From Streptomyces sp. GQFP (GTDB lineage Bacteria; Actinomycetota; Actinomycetes; Streptomycetales; Streptomycetaceae), in NCBI RefSeq assembly GCF_021545335.1, contig NZ_CP089312.1:6758001-6822000 (forward strand): a stretch of DNA of 64,000 nucleotides, in the 5' to 3' direction. This document shows positions 1 through 8,701 of this stretch, piece by piece. The translations under genes were made by a program, and so were the position numbers. The notes under the pieces were generated by a model. That model was given only the letters and a program-made list of their open reading frames with translations. It had not been told where the DNA came from and did no database searches. Every line of letters begins with the position of its first letter. Positions within the stretch are counted from its first letter, which is position 1.

Positions 1-54
1 GTCACCATCAGAGGCTCCAAATGCGTTGTCGTGGACGGGGGTTGGGGAGAGAGG

Positions 55-1494
55 TCAGGGATGGCGGGGGCGTCGGTCGTGCAGGGTCATCACCATGCCG
101 TAGCGGGGGCGCAGGGTGATCGTCGCGTGGTCGACGACCCGGTGGGACGGGACGTGCCGGAACTCGTAGCGCTGCAGCAGCGCGGCGAGCAGGAGGTGCG
201 CCTCCATGAGCGCGAAGTGCTTGCCGATGCACAGGTGCGGGCCCGCGCCGAAGGGCATGTAGGCGAACCGGTGCCGTTTTCCTGGCGCCTTGCGCTCCAC
301 GGTGCGGAAGCGGTCGGGGTCGAAGCGTTCCGCGTCGGGCCAGTGCGCCGAATGGCGGTGGATGTTGTGCAGGTTGACCAGGACGCGCGAGCCCGCCGGC
401 ATCCGGTGGCCGCCCAACTCCGTGTCCTTCAGGGTCAGTCGGGGCACGATCGGCGCCGACGGGTACATCCGCAGCGACTCCTCGAAGACCTGGAGCGTGT
501 ACGGCATGGCGCGCAGGTCCTCGACGGTGGGCAGGCGTCCGCCGAGGGCCTCGTCGACCTCGCGCTGTACGGCCGCCAGGACGTCACGGTGCCGGGAGAG
601 GAGGTAGAAGGTCCAGCTGAGGGTGACCGCGGTCGTCTCGTGACCGGCGGCGAAGGTGGTGATCACCTCGTCGCGCAGCTGGCGGTCGTCCATGCCCTGG
701 CCGGTGTCCTCGTCCCGGGCGGCGAGAAGCATGTCCAGCAGGTCGTCGGACCGGACGTCCGCGCTCTCCGCCTCCGCCTCGGCCCGGCGTTCGCGGATGA
801 TGCGGCGGATCAGCGCGTCGATGCCGTCCATGACCTCCCGGAACCGGCGGTTGCGGGGGGTCGGCCAGTGCGTGGGCGGGCTGAAGGGGTTCTGGAGCCG
901 GTCGAAGGCGAAGTTGATCGCCACGTCCACGGCGTCCGGCCCGAGTTCGCCGAGCCCCTCGGTGATGTCGGTGCTGAACATGCACCGGCTCACGATGTCG
1001 AGCGTCACCCGCATCAGCTCGGTGTGCAGATCGACGGCGTCACCGGTGCGGTAGGTGGCCGCCATGTGGGTCAGCTGGTCCTCGACCGAGGCGGACATCG
1101 TACGGAACATCGAGGAGAGGGCCTGTTTGCCGTAGATCGGCTGCATCATGCGCCGGTTGGTCATCCAGCTCTCGTGGTCGCTGCTGGTCAGCAGGCCCTC
1201 GCCGAGCACCAGGCGCAGCGGGTTGTCGGGGCCGAGCTTGCCGTAGGCGGCGCTGTCGGTCAGCACCTCCCCGGCCAGCTCCGGGCTGGACACACCGTGC
1301 ACGGACACGGGCCCGAGCCGGTACCGCACGAGGTCACCGCCCTCGCGCCAGCCGTCGCGCATCGCGGCGAGGATGTCCCGCCGGAAGGCCGGCACGCTGC
1401 CGAGCAGGGGCAGTCCGCGCATCTCGGGAGCCATGCGGAGGCCCGTTTGGCCGTTCGCTTGATTGCTCACCCGACCGCTCACCTGGCTGCTCAT
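55..1494 (-). CDS. Cytochrome P450 monooxygenase
   Basis: Heme-thiolate monooxygenase of 479 residues. Visible are the I-helix oxygen-activation motif AGHETT (about 283-288), the K-helix EESLR (about 338-342) and the heme loop FGAGPHLCIG with the cysteine ligand near residue 422. The I-helix and heme-loop wording resembles the CYP4/CYP102-like bacterial group that acts on fatty acyl or terpenoid substrates more than the usual CYP105/107 type; that is an impression, not a classification. The ATG overlaps the TGA of the upstream methyltransferase by 4 bases, so the gene is probably translationally coupled and last in the operon. No ferredoxin gene is adjacent, so redox partners must come from elsewhere. 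The substrate is unknown. An internal ATG about 20 codons in is an alternative start. Confidence 0.93.
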   Translation of the reverse strand: MSSQVSGRVSNQANGQTGLRMAPEMRGLPLLGSVPAFRRDILAAMRDGWREGGDLVRYRLGPVSVHGVSSPELAGEVLTDSAAYGKLGPDNPLRLVLGEGLLTSSDHESWMTNRRMMQPIYGKQALSSMFRTMSASVEDQLTHMAATYRTGDAVDLHTELMRVTLDIVSRCMFSTDITEGLGELGPDAVDVAINFAFDRLQNPFSPPTHWPTPRNRRFREVMDGIDALIRRIIRERRAEAEAESADVRSDDLLDMLLAARDEDTGQGMDDRQLRDEVITTFAAGHETTAVTLSWTFYLLSRHRDVLAAVQREVDEALGGRLPTVEDLRAMPYTLQVFEESLRMYPSAPIVPRLTLKDTELGGHRMPAGSRVLVNLHNIHRHSAHWPDAERFDPDRFRTVERKAPGKRHRFAYMPFGAGPHLCIGKHFALMEAHLLLAALLQRYEFRHVPSHRVVDHATITLRPRYGMVMTLHDRRPRHP

Positions 1495-2177
1495 TTCCTG
1501 CCCAGGGCGCAGACCCAGCCCAGCGAACGGCGTGGCTCGGCGACGAACCGGGTGTCCTTGAAACCGGCGACATCGAGCAGCGCCACGAGCTCGGCGCCGG
1601 ACAGGATACGCAGCCCGTCCTGCTCGGACCGCTCGGTGAAGCGCCGCCCGAACAGCCGCTGGGTGAGCGTCGGTACGGTCGCCGCCTCCCGGCTCATCTC
1701 CAGGGTGATCGCCAACTGCCCACCGGGCTTGAGGACTCGGTACGCCTCGGCGAGTCCACGCAGCGGGTCGGGCCAGAAGTAGAAGGTCTCGATCGCGCTG
1801 ACCCGGTCGAACACACCGTCCTCGTAGGGCAGTTGACCCACATCCCCCTGCCGGATCGCTACCCGCCCCTGCCCGACGGCGGCGGCGTTGCGCCGTACGG
1901 CCTGCCGGACCATGGTGGCCGAGTAGTCGAGCCCCGCGACGAACCCCAACTCGGCCCGCCGGGCGAGCAGTTCGACGGCCATCCCGCTGCCGCAGCCGAG
2001 ATCGAGCACATGATGGGTACGGCGGACGTCCAGATGCTCGGCCGACCACCGGGTGAGCCCGCGATGCTGCACGGTCATCAGATGTCCGACCAGGGCACCC
2101 GGCGCACCTGCCGGGCGCCGGAAGTTCTCCTGCAGCAGACGGTAGGGACCTCTGGTCAGTGTGTTCGCACCAGGCAT
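1491..2177 (-). CDS. Class I SAM-dependent methyltransferase
   Basis: Small soluble methyltransferase of about 228 residues. It has the SAM-binding motif I LDLGCGSG, followed by the typical acidic end of strand 2 and a motif in which ubiE/arsM-like enzymes carry G-D-V. The C-terminal half contains the phrase RVLKPGGQLAITLEMS, as in UbiE/Coq5-like small-molecule methyltransferases. I prefer the ATG at 2177 because it has a strong GAGGGGGAG ribosome binding site 4 bases away; GTG at 2210 is an in-frame alternative. It lies between the FAD oxidoreductase and the P450 and overlaps the latter by 4 bases. The acceptor (O-, C- or N-) cannot be told from sequence. Confidence 0.9.
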   Translation of the reverse strand: MPGANTLTRGPYRLLQENFRRPAGAPGALVGHLMTVQHRGLTRWSAEHLDVRRTHHVLDLGCGSGMAVELLARRAELGFVAGLDYSATMVRQAVRRNAAAVGQGRVAIRQGDVGQLPYEDGVFDRVSAIETFYFWPDPLRGLAEAYRVLKPGGQLAITLEMSREAATVPTLTQRLFGRRFTERSEQDGLRILSGAELVALLDVAGFKDTRFVAEPRRSLGWVCALGRK

Positions 2178-2274
2178 GGGGCTCCCCCTCATTTCTCTCT
2201 CGGTCTCCACCAGGTTTTACGATCTCTCGCCGCGACGTCCCTCGCGTGGATTTGCGGGGAATTGAGGGCGAGTG

Positions 2275-3633
2275 TCAGTGCTCGCGCCGTACGTTCCGGT
2301 CCAGCCGGTCGAGGTACCGGCGCAGCACCACCCACCCCGCTCCACCGAACGGCAGCGTCGGAGCGGCCGACCGATGCCAGGGCAGAGCCGGCCCCCCGCC
2401 CTCCCCACCCCCCACCAACTGCCGTGCCACATAAGCCCCGTGGGCGATGGACAGCGCCAGCCCATGACCACCGCACCCCCCGATGAACCACATCCCCGGC
2501 GTCCCGACGAGCGGCCCCACGACAGGCAGATCGTCAAGAGTGACGCCGATCCGGCCGGTCCACCGGTGCGTGATGGCGGTGTCGGTGAGGAGCGGATGCA
2601 GACCGCGCATGCGCTCCGCGAGCCACTCCCAGGTTGCAAGGCGGGCCCTGTCGTCCTTCCCCGCCCCGCCAGTGCCAGGAGGCCGCCCCGGCAGCGAGGC
2701 CCGCCCGCCCCCCACCACCAGCCGCCCGTCAGGCGTCAGCCGGAAGTAGGGCGCCAGCCGCGCCGCGTCGACCAGCGCTGCCCCCGACCCCTCCCCGAGC
2801 GCCTCCCGCACCGCCGGCTTCAACGACTCGGTGGCGATGGCGTGCACCTCAAGCGGGGCGACCGTGCCCACCGGGAGCCCGAGGGCCCCAGCCCCGCCGT
2901 TGACCGCGAACACCCCGGCGCCCGTACGGAGTTCACCGCGCGGAAAGACCAGCCGCGTGCCGCCGTTACTGCTACCGGACCGGCCGACGACCGGTGAACG
3001 CCCGTACAGCCGGGCGCCCTTGGCCAAGCAGGCCCGCGCGAGGGCGGCGGTGAGAAGCGCGGGGTCAAGGGTGGCCGCCTGCCGGTGGAGCAGCCCGGCC
3101 TGGCAGGGCACGTCGATGCGCTCGCGCACCCCGGCCGCCGACAGGGGCGGTACGTCCAGGCCGAGGGCGCGACAGGCCGCCGACTGTCCGGACAGCCGGG
3201 CCAGTCCCTCCGGTGAGCGGGCGACGACCAGTTGCTCGCCGGTGCGCACGGGCACGTCCAGGGTGCGGCACAGCTCCAGGGCGTCGGCCACCGCGTCCTC
3301 GCTGGCCCGGTGCATACGACGGGCCGTGTCCGGGCCGAAGCGGCGGATCGCGCGGTCGACGGGCGGGCCTGCCCGGGGCCCGAGGAGACCGGTGCCGTGG
3401 CCGCTGGCACCGGCAGCCGGATGGCCCGCGTCGACGACGGCGACATCGGCGCCGGGTGCGTACCGCAGCAGGTGGTACGCGGTGGAGAGGCCGGCCAGAC
3501 CGGCGCCGACGACAGTGAAGTCGGCGCTCACCAGGCCCCGTACAGAAGGGAGTTGATGATCCTCGGGACGCCCGCCCCGCCACGGCGGAGCCGCCACCAC
3601 GGGCACCCCCGGGTACGACTGCCGCTCACCCAT
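2275..3633 (-). CDS. FAD-dependent oxidoreductase, DAO family
   Basis: About 452 residues with an N-terminal Rossmann dinucleotide motif (VVGAGLAGLSTAYHL) and a C-terminal stretch (TGRIGVTLDDLPVVGP, then GGCGGHGLALS) characteristic of the D-amino-acid oxidase/glycine oxidase/sarcosine oxidase superfamily. These enzymes oxidise C-N bonds in amines or amino acids and donate electrons to oxygen. The ATG at 3633 overlaps the end of the flavin reductase gene by 8 bases; ATG 3654 is a longer alternative. Occurring with a DUF2156 aminoacyltransferase-like gene in the same operon, it could act on an amine or aminoacyl adduct; this is inference. The local DNA is unusually rich in CCC/GGG runs. Confidence 0.88.
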   Translation of the reverse strand: MGERQSYPGVPVVAAPPWRGGRPEDHQLPSVRGLVSADFTVVGAGLAGLSTAYHLLRYAPGADVAVVDAGHPAAGASGHGTGLLGPRAGPPVDRAIRRFGPDTARRMHRASEDAVADALELCRTLDVPVRTGEQLVVARSPEGLARLSGQSAACRALGLDVPPLSAAGVRERIDVPCQAGLLHRQAATLDPALLTAALARACLAKGARLYGRSPVVGRSGSSNGGTRLVFPRGELRTGAGVFAVNGGAGALGLPVGTVAPLEVHAIATESLKPAVREALGEGSGAALVDAARLAPYFRLTPDGRLVVGGGRASLPGRPPGTGGAGKDDRARLATWEWLAERMRGLHPLLTDTAITHRWTGRIGVTLDDLPVVGPLVGTPGMWFIGGCGGHGLALSIAHGAYVARQLVGGGEGGGPALPWHRSAAPTLPFGGAGWVVLRRYLDRLDRNVRREH

Positions 3634-4165
3634 GCCGTGCCCCGCTCCGCCCATGGAAGCCGCGGTCGTACCAGAGCAGCGGATGCCCGGTGCCGGTGTG
3701 GGCGGCGAGGACCTCGCCGACGACCAAGTGGTGGTCGCCGTACGCCCGTACGTCCGTCACCGCGCACACGGACCAGGCGAGGGCGTCGGTGCGGACGGGC
3801 ACGCCATGGACGTACTCCGCCTGTTCCTCACCGAAACGCTCGGCGGCCGTGGCGAGGGGGTCGGCGCAGCGCTCGGCCCAGGGGCGGTGCCGTTCGTCGA
3901 GGACGTGCAGGGCGAAGGAGCCGTGGTCGCGGAGGGCGGCGAGGGTGCGGGAGGCGTTGGCCAGGCAGAGGGACATCAGGGGCGGTGCCGCCGAGACGGC
4001 CGCCGCCGAGGAGACCGTCGCGCAGGCCGGCCGCCCGTCGGCACCCCGGGTGGTCACGACGCACACGCCGGACGCCAACTTGGCGTACATGTCGAGGCAT
4101 TGCGCGACACCGGGCCGCGTCGCCAGGGACGGCAAGGAGGACAGGGACGACACCGGGTCAGCCAT
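3626..4165 (-). CDS. Flavin reductase (FMN-binding split-barrel) family protein
   Basis: A 179-residue protein with the flavin reductase-like domain: the signature around residues 33-60 (SGVCVVTTRGADGRPA followed by an SSAAAVSAAPPLMSLCL strand) and the closing L-W-Y-D-R-G-F. Such proteins use NAD(P)H to supply reduced FMN or FAD to a partner oxygenase. The neighbouring FAD oxidoreductase is not a classical two-component monooxygenase, so the partner is uncertain. Its start overlaps the end of the SRPBCC gene by 8 bases, supporting one transcript and translational coupling. Confidence 0.88.
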   Translation of the reverse strand: MADPVSSLSSLPSLATRPGVAQCLDMYAKLASGVCVVTTRGADGRPACATVSSAAAVSAAPPLMSLCLANASRTLAALRDHGSFALHVLDERHRPWAERCADPLATAAERFGEEQAEYVHGVPVRTDALAWSVCAVTDVRAYGDHHLVVGEVLAAHTGTGHPLLWYDRGFHGRSGARHG

Positions 4166-4637
4166 GCCGGGACGCGGCGAGGTCCAGGGGGCTCATCGGG
4201 GTCACCCGGCCCATGAGCCCTTCGAGAATGCGCAGGATGTTGTCCCGCAGTGTGCTCTCGGCGACGGGATCGAGGATCTCCGCGAGGGAGGGGATGCCGA
4301 GGTCGAAGTCGGACCGGAAGGTGACCACCGTGCCCTCCTCCTCCCGCTCCTCGCACACCCAGGAGCCCTGGAAGACCTCGAAGTCGCCCTTGATCTGCTC
4401 GAACTCGACGGTCAGCGTCTCCGGGACGAACCGGTCGCGTTCGCTCCACCGCATCAGCCCGTTGCGGAAGATGACACTCCAGTCCGACCGGAGCGACCCG
4501 TCGGCCTCCGGCGGATGCACCACGACCTCGTTCACCTTGTCGGTCAGCTCGGGATAGCGGCGGAAGTCGCAGATCAGCTCGTACGCCTGCCGGGCCGTGC
4601 GCTCCTCGACGACCACCTGGACGATTACTTCGCGCAT
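4158..4637 (-). CDS. SRPBCC family cyclase/aromatase-like protein
   Basis: 159-residue START-fold (SRPBCC) protein similar to polyketide cyclase/aromatase and coenzyme Q10-binding proteins (phrases LICDFRRYPELTDKVNEVVV, then WSERDRF, then the C-terminal amphipathic helix). Family members bind hydrophobic polyketide or isoprenoid ligands, and some catalyse ring closure. There is no polyketide synthase in view, so ligand binding or cyclisation of an unknown intermediate is as likely as true aromatase activity. I chose the ATG at 4637; the open frame extends further upstream but codes in the wrong frame for the preceding gene. It ends inside the flavin reductase start (8-base overlap). Confidence 0.85.
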   Translation of the reverse strand: MREVIVQVVVEERTARQAYELICDFRRYPELTDKVNEVVVHPPEADGSLRSDWSVIFRNGLMRWSERDRFVPETLTVEFEQIKGDFEVFQGSWVCEEREEEGTVVTFRSDFDLGIPSLAEILDPVAESTLRDNILRILEGLMGRVTPMSPLDLAASRHG

Positions 4638-4686
4638 ACGGGATGCACTCCTTGTTCGTTGAGTACGTGGCTGACTGCCGGGATGA

Positions 4687-5658
4687 TCAGAGGGCGTTGG
4701 TCTCCCGCCCGAGCCGCCACAACGCGCCCGGCCGGACTCGCCCCTGGAAAGCGATGTACTCGGGCAGCACGACATGCGGCGCCCATTTCTCCTTGTATTC
4801 GAGCTGGGCGGCGGCGGGATAAACACGCTCACCACGCTCACCGAGAAAACGCACGACGCGCGCCACCATGCCGCTGGCGCCCGGCACTTCGAGCGCCGGA
4901 TCGAGCCCGACGAAGGGAGTGAATCCGAAATGCAGCCACTCGCCACCCTCCCCGACGAACCGCTCGATGGCGGTCGAGTTGAGGAGTTCCATGGTGCCGG
5001 GCGGGGCGTCGACGCGACGACGGCTGAGATCGTGCAGCCAGCCCGGACGGCTGCCGAAAGCGGGGGAGTAGCTGATGTATCCCACGACGCGCCCGTCGAC
5101 GGTGCCGGTGAAGACCCGCTGATGTTTCTGCTCGGGCCCACCGCGCTCCCCGACGAGAAACCGGAGTTCTTTCGCGTGCTTCCCTTTCCCGAGCAGCCAT
5201 TCACGGTCGATGAGATCGAGTTCACCTGAAACTTCCGAGAGGCCGACCTCGGTGACCTCCACCCCCGCCCGCCGGGCCCGGGAGATCTTGTTCCGCAGCC
5301 GTACGAACGGCGACCCGCGCAGGGTGAACCGCGCCAGATCGACGGCGTACGAGGCCCCCATCTGGTTCACGGTGAACCCGTGGGCCGCGTACAACCGGGC
5401 GTCCTCGGCCTGGAGTTGTACGGCGATGACGCGCCGCCGCCCGCCCGCGGCCCGGTCGAGGAAGGCGTCCAGCAGCCCGGCGCGATCACCGGGGGCGGCG
5501 AAGGGCCCGCCGAGCTGCAGCAGATGCCGTCCCGCCGGACGGAAGGCGCAGACTCCGTCGTACCGATCGTCGACAAAGAACTCGTTCCCGCTGTTGAGGG
5601 CGAGAAAAGCACTGGGATTGTCGGCATGGGCCGACACCAGGTCAAACGCGGACGGCAT
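4687..5658 (-). CDS. DUF2156 protein, phosphatidylglycerol lysyltransferase-like catalytic domain
   Basis: Soluble protein of about 323 residues corresponding to the C-terminal catalytic (double-GNAT) domain of MprF/LysX-type aminoacyl-tRNA:phospholipid transferases, without the membrane flippase half. Recognisable are the end of the first GNAT lobe and the linker SPFVRLRNKISRARRAG, and a late W-L-H-F-G-F-T-P-F in the second lobe. Full MprF proteins transfer lysine or alanine from tRNA to phosphatidylglycerol; stand-alone forms have diverse acceptors. The start ATG lies inside the end of the upstream membrane-protein gene (17-base overlap), so the two are probably co-translated. In this operon it may add an aminoacyl group to the pathway product or to a lipid (inference). 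Confidence 0.85.
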   Translation of the reverse strand: MPSAFDLVSAHADNPSAFLALNSGNEFFVDDRYDGVCAFRPAGRHLLQLGGPFAAPGDRAGLLDAFLDRAAGGRRRVIAVQLQAEDARLYAAHGFTVNQMGASYAVDLARFTLRGSPFVRLRNKISRARRAGVEVTEVGLSEVSGELDLIDREWLLGKGKHAKELRFLVGERGGPEQKHQRVFTGTVDGRVVGYISYSPAFGSRPGWLHDLSRRRVDAPPGTMELLNSTAIERFVGEGGEWLHFGFTPFVGLDPALEVPGASGMVARVVRFLGERGERVYPAAAQLEYKEKWAPHVVLPEYIAFQGRVRPGALWRLGRETNAL

Positions 5659-6148
5659 CGCTCCCCTTCCCGTCGTAGGCCCGCGCGTAGGCCTGCTGGA
5701 ATGCTGCGAAATCCGGATGGATGGACGGCTCGAAAGGCACCCCGAAGGGTTTGAGGGAGTTCCCGAACAGGGCCCGGTCACCCATGAGATGGATCGGCAG
5801 CGCGAGCAACGCCCATTCCGCACCCACCAACCAGCTCCACAGCCCCGCGAACACGGCCCAGGTGACCAGTGAGTGCATCAGGTTGTAGGCGACGTAGTAT
5901 CCGCGCCCGACCCGCCCGTCCGGACTTCTTCGATAGGCGATGGCGCCCGGGATGTACCCGATGAGATCGATGACGAGAAACAGGGAGACGAAAAGCCACC
6001 AGCGGATCTCGGAAAGATGCGTCAGAGCGGCGACGGAGGAAACGGCGAGAGCGACCGACCACTCAAGTCGGGCGAGCCGAGACGTGGTTCTGGTGTAGAA
6101 GAGATTCCTGGCATCCACAAAGGCCCCCGTGCACCCGGAGTGAGACAT
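5642..6148 (-). CDS. Small integral membrane protein, first gene of the tailoring operon
   Basis: About 168 residues with roughly four hydrophobic segments (around residues 28-45, 50-68, 90-115, 118-135) and the polar motifs YNLMHS and HLMGDRALFG between and after them. Those motifs loosely recall the DUF4260 family of small membrane proteins; I am not certain of the assignment and give no function. It heads the seven-gene minus-strand operon and overlaps the DUF2156 gene. GTG at 6154 is an alternative start. The upstream gap to the divergent ATPase gene is about 97 bases and must hold both promoters. Confidence 0.75.
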   Translation of the reverse strand: MSHSGCTGAFVDARNLFYTRTTSRLARLEWSVALAVSSVAALTHLSEIRWWLFVSLFLVIDLIGYIPGAIAYRRSPDGRVGRGYYVAYNLMHSLVTWAVFAGLWSWLVGAEWALLALPIHLMGDRALFGNSLKPFGVPFEPSIHPDFAAFQQAYARAYDGKGSDAVRV

Positions 6149-6245
6149 TCTCACCTGTCTTACGGCCGGGTACGGGGCGTCCCTCGCGGGAATATCTCAC
6201 CCGTAGGATCGGGCCAACCCTCGCAGAGCCGAACGAACGGACATC

Positions 6246-7655
6246 GTGCCCATGTACGTCAGCCGGATCTCCGTACAGGACATCAAGTCGTTCCACGGCT
6301 CGCGCCAGGTCGAGCTGACCCTGACCCGCCCCGACGGAAGCCACGCAGGCTGGACGGTTCTGGCGGGCCGCAACGGCTCGGGCAAGACGACCCTGCTGCG
6401 GGCGCTGGCCCTCGCGCTGAGCGGACCGGTCGCGGCGCGCGGTCTCGTCCAGGGGTTCGAGAACTGGCTCGCGCGGGGCTCGGACTCCGGCACCGCCTGG
6501 GCGGAGATCGTCAAGGACAGGGGCTTCGACAGGTTCACCGGCTCGGGGAGCACGCGGAACAAGTTCTGGGCGGGACTGCGGTGGACGGCGCCCGCCGAGG
6601 GGTCCGGTGGCCGCAGGAGCGCGCGGCCCGCGCTGGAGGAGATCAGGACCAGGCCCAAGTCGACGAGCGCCAGCCTGGCGAGGCGGGGACCGTGGGCGGA
6701 CAACCCGGTCGGCTGGTTCTGTGCCGCGTACGGCCCGTTCCGTCGTATGGCGGGCGGCTCCGGCGAGGTGCAGCGGCTGATGCTGGCCTCCGGCCCGGTC
6801 GCCCGGCAGGCCAGCCTGTTCCACGAGGACGCCTCCCTGGCCGAAGGCGTCGCCTGGCTGATCGAACAGCACCTGCGCGCGCTGGAGGGCAGGGAGGGCG
6901 CGGTGGCGCTCAAGGAGGCGGCACTGGCCGTCCTCGGCGACGGACTGCTGCCCGACGGCTACCGGGTGGAGGAGGTCGACTCCGAGGGCCTGTGGGTCAG
7001 CCGCGACGGACAGCGCTTCCCCCTGCGCGAGATGAGCGACGGCTTCCGTACGGTCGCGGCCCTCGTCGTCGACCTGCTGAAGCAGATCCACGACACGTTC
7101 GGCGACGCGGCGTTCAGCCGAGGGGGCGGCAGTCCGGGCGTCCTTCCGGTCCCGGGTGTCGTGATCATCGACGAGATCGACGCGCATCTCCACGTCACCT
7201 GGCAGCGCCGTATCGGCCCCTGGCTGACCGCCCACTTCCCCCGCATCCAGTTCATCGTCACCACGCACAGCCCGTACATCTGCCAGGCCGCCGACCCCGG
7301 CGGGCTGATCCGGCTGCCCGGGGTCGGCGAGGACGTGCCGCCCGAGGTCGTCGACCAGGAGCTGTACGAGCGTGTGGTGTACGGCAGTGGCGACGACGCC
7401 GTGCTCTCCGAACTGTTCGGCCTGGACACGCCGTACTCGGAACGGGCCGAGCAAGTCCGCTCCGAGTTCGTGGAGTTGGAGGCGCAGATCTACGAGGGCG
7501 AGACCGAGCCCGAGTCGTTGGCCCGCTACCAGGAACTCAAGAGCCTGCTCACCAGCTCCCCGACGGCCCGCCTCGACGAGATGACCGCCCATCTGCAGCG
7601 GCTCGCGGAGGAGATCGAGGACGGGGACGCGGTCGAGGAGGGCGAGGCCGGGTGA
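6246..7655 (+). CDS. ptuA: AAA/ABC-type ATPase, PtuA-like (Septu defence)
   Basis: 469-residue ATPase of the SMC/OLD-like AAA_21 type. The Walker A motif GRNGSGKTT is at about residues 40-48, a Q-loop region follows, and the C-terminal half has the Walker B block VVIIDEIDAHLH with the switch FIVTTHSPYI. No TOPRIM nuclease domain follows, which argues against OLD or GajA proteins. The stop codon overlaps the start of an HNH endonuclease gene (GTGA), giving the two-gene ATPase-plus-HNH architecture of Septu (PtuA-PtuB). In that system PtuA is thought to sense infection and control the nuclease. GTG 6246 has a GGA 5-6 bases upstream; ATG 6252 is an alternative. No reverse transcriptase is nearby, so it is not the retron-linked form. 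Confidence 0.82.
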   Translation: MPMYVSRISVQDIKSFHGSRQVELTLTRPDGSHAGWTVLAGRNGSGKTTLLRALALALSGPVAARGLVQGFENWLARGSDSGTAWAEIVKDRGFDRFTGSGSTRNKFWAGLRWTAPAEGSGGRRSARPALEEIRTRPKSTSASLARRGPWADNPVGWFCAAYGPFRRMAGGSGEVQRLMLASGPVARQASLFHEDASLAEGVAWLIEQHLRALEGREGAVALKEAALAVLGDGLLPDGYRVEEVDSEGLWVSRDGQRFPLREMSDGFRTVAALVVDLLKQIHDTFGDAAFSRGGGSPGVLPVPGVVIIDEIDAHLHVTWQRRIGPWLTAHFPRIQFIVTTHSPYICQAADPGGLIRLPGVGEDVPPEVVDQELYERVVYGSGDDAVLSELFGLDTPYSERAEQVRSEFVELEAQIYEGETEPESLARYQELKSLLTSSPTARLDEMTAHLQRLAEEIEDGDAVEEGEAG

Positions 7656-8422
7656 TCCGGCTGCGGCGCGTGCCCCTGCCGCCGGCCACGGTGGTCCGGC
7701 TGGGGGAGTACACCGAGGACATCCGGCAGCAGGCCGCGGGCCCGGACCGTCGGGCCAGAGCGAAGAACCTCTGGGCGAGCAGCTCGGCCCGTCGCCAGGT
7801 CCGCCCGGCGCTCGTCGCCGGACTGGCGGAGATGGCGCCGGGCCATGAGCGGTGCATGTACTGCGGTGACAGCCAGGGCACGGACGTTGACCACTTCGAG
7901 CCGAAGAGCCGTACTCCGCTCCGCACCTTCGACTGGCTCAACCACCTCCTCGCCTGCTCGTACTGCAACAGCAACCAGAAGCGCGACCTCTTCCCGACCG
8001 CCCCCGACGGCACCCCGCTCCTCGTCGACCCGACGGCCGAGGACCCCCTGGACCACCTCCGTCTGGTGCTCCCGCTCGGCACGTACAGGGGGCTGACCGA
8101 CCGGGGCCGCGCCTGTATCGAGATCTTCGGCCTGAATCGCCGACCGGTCCTGGTCAAGGGGCGCAGGGACGCGTACGCGACCGCCAGGCACTCGATCGAG
8201 CTGTGGCGGATAGCGATGGACCGGGGGCAGGGCGACAAGGCGCGGGAGATCGTCAAGGTCGCCTGGAACCGTCCGCTCGCCGATGTGCTCGTGGCGATGT
8301 TCCACCAGTCCGAACACCCGGCGGCCGACGCGCTGTTCGTGGGGGAGGAGGACGTCCTGGCCCTCCTCCGGGACCCCGGACTGCGCGCCGGATTCCTGAG
8401 GGGAGCGCGGCTCGCGCGGTAG
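7652..8422 (+). CDS. ptuB: HNH endonuclease, PtuB-like (Septu defence)
   Basis: 256-residue protein with an HNH nuclease core: CMYCG (about residue 69), DVDHFEPKS supplying the catalytic histidine, then NHLLACSYCNSNQK with the second zinc-binding CxxC pair, followed by a C-terminal helical region. PtuB of Septu systems is a stand-alone HNH nuclease partnered with PtuA. It starts at GTG overlapping the ATPase stop by 4 bases and ends before a strong hairpin terminator, so the pair forms a closed bicistronic cassette, as defence modules often do. The effector role in phage defence is inferred from family and pairing only. Confidence 0.83.
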   Translation: MIRLRRVPLPPATVVRLGEYTEDIRQQAAGPDRRARAKNLWASSSARRQVRPALVAGLAEMAPGHERCMYCGDSQGTDVDHFEPKSRTPLRTFDWLNHLLACSYCNSNQKRDLFPTAPDGTPLLVDPTAEDPLDHLRLVLPLGTYRGLTDRGRACIEIFGLNRRPVLVKGRRDAYATARHSIELWRIAMDRGQGDKAREIVKVAWNRPLADVLVAMFHQSEHPAADALFVGEEDVLALLRDPGLRAGFLRGARLAR

Positions 8423-8566
8423 CCGAAAAGATCGCTCACAAAGACCGCCGAAAAAATCTTGGTCCGCCGTACAACCCTCCCCCCACCTCGCCGGTCGTAC
8501 ATGGCATCAGGACTTCTGGAGGGGGATCTGGGGGGATCGCTGGGGTTCTGATACGGGAGGGGAAGC

Positions 8567-8600
8567 CGAGGGGGCCCGGTCGACGGACCGGGCCCCCTCG
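8567..8600 (+). terminator. Strong hairpin terminator downstream of the ptuAB pair
   Basis: A perfect 15-bp inverted repeat (8567-8581 with 8586-8600) encloses a 4-base loop. It lies between ptuB and the DHFR-fold reductase gene. There is no U-tract, as is usual in Streptomyces. Confidence 0.8.
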
Positions 8601-8701
8601 AAGCTGTTTCCGGCCTCCCGGCCCTATCCCGTTCCGGTGGCGCATGACCCGGCGGTCCGAGGAGACTGGAGCGGCAGCGGCCAGCCAGGGAGGCGTCAGC
8701 C

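Noticed and set aside
31-1782. Long open frame opposite the P450 and methyltransferase genes
   Set aside because: Arg/Gly/Val-rich shadow translation produced by high-GC third positions; the minus-strand genes have clear motifs.
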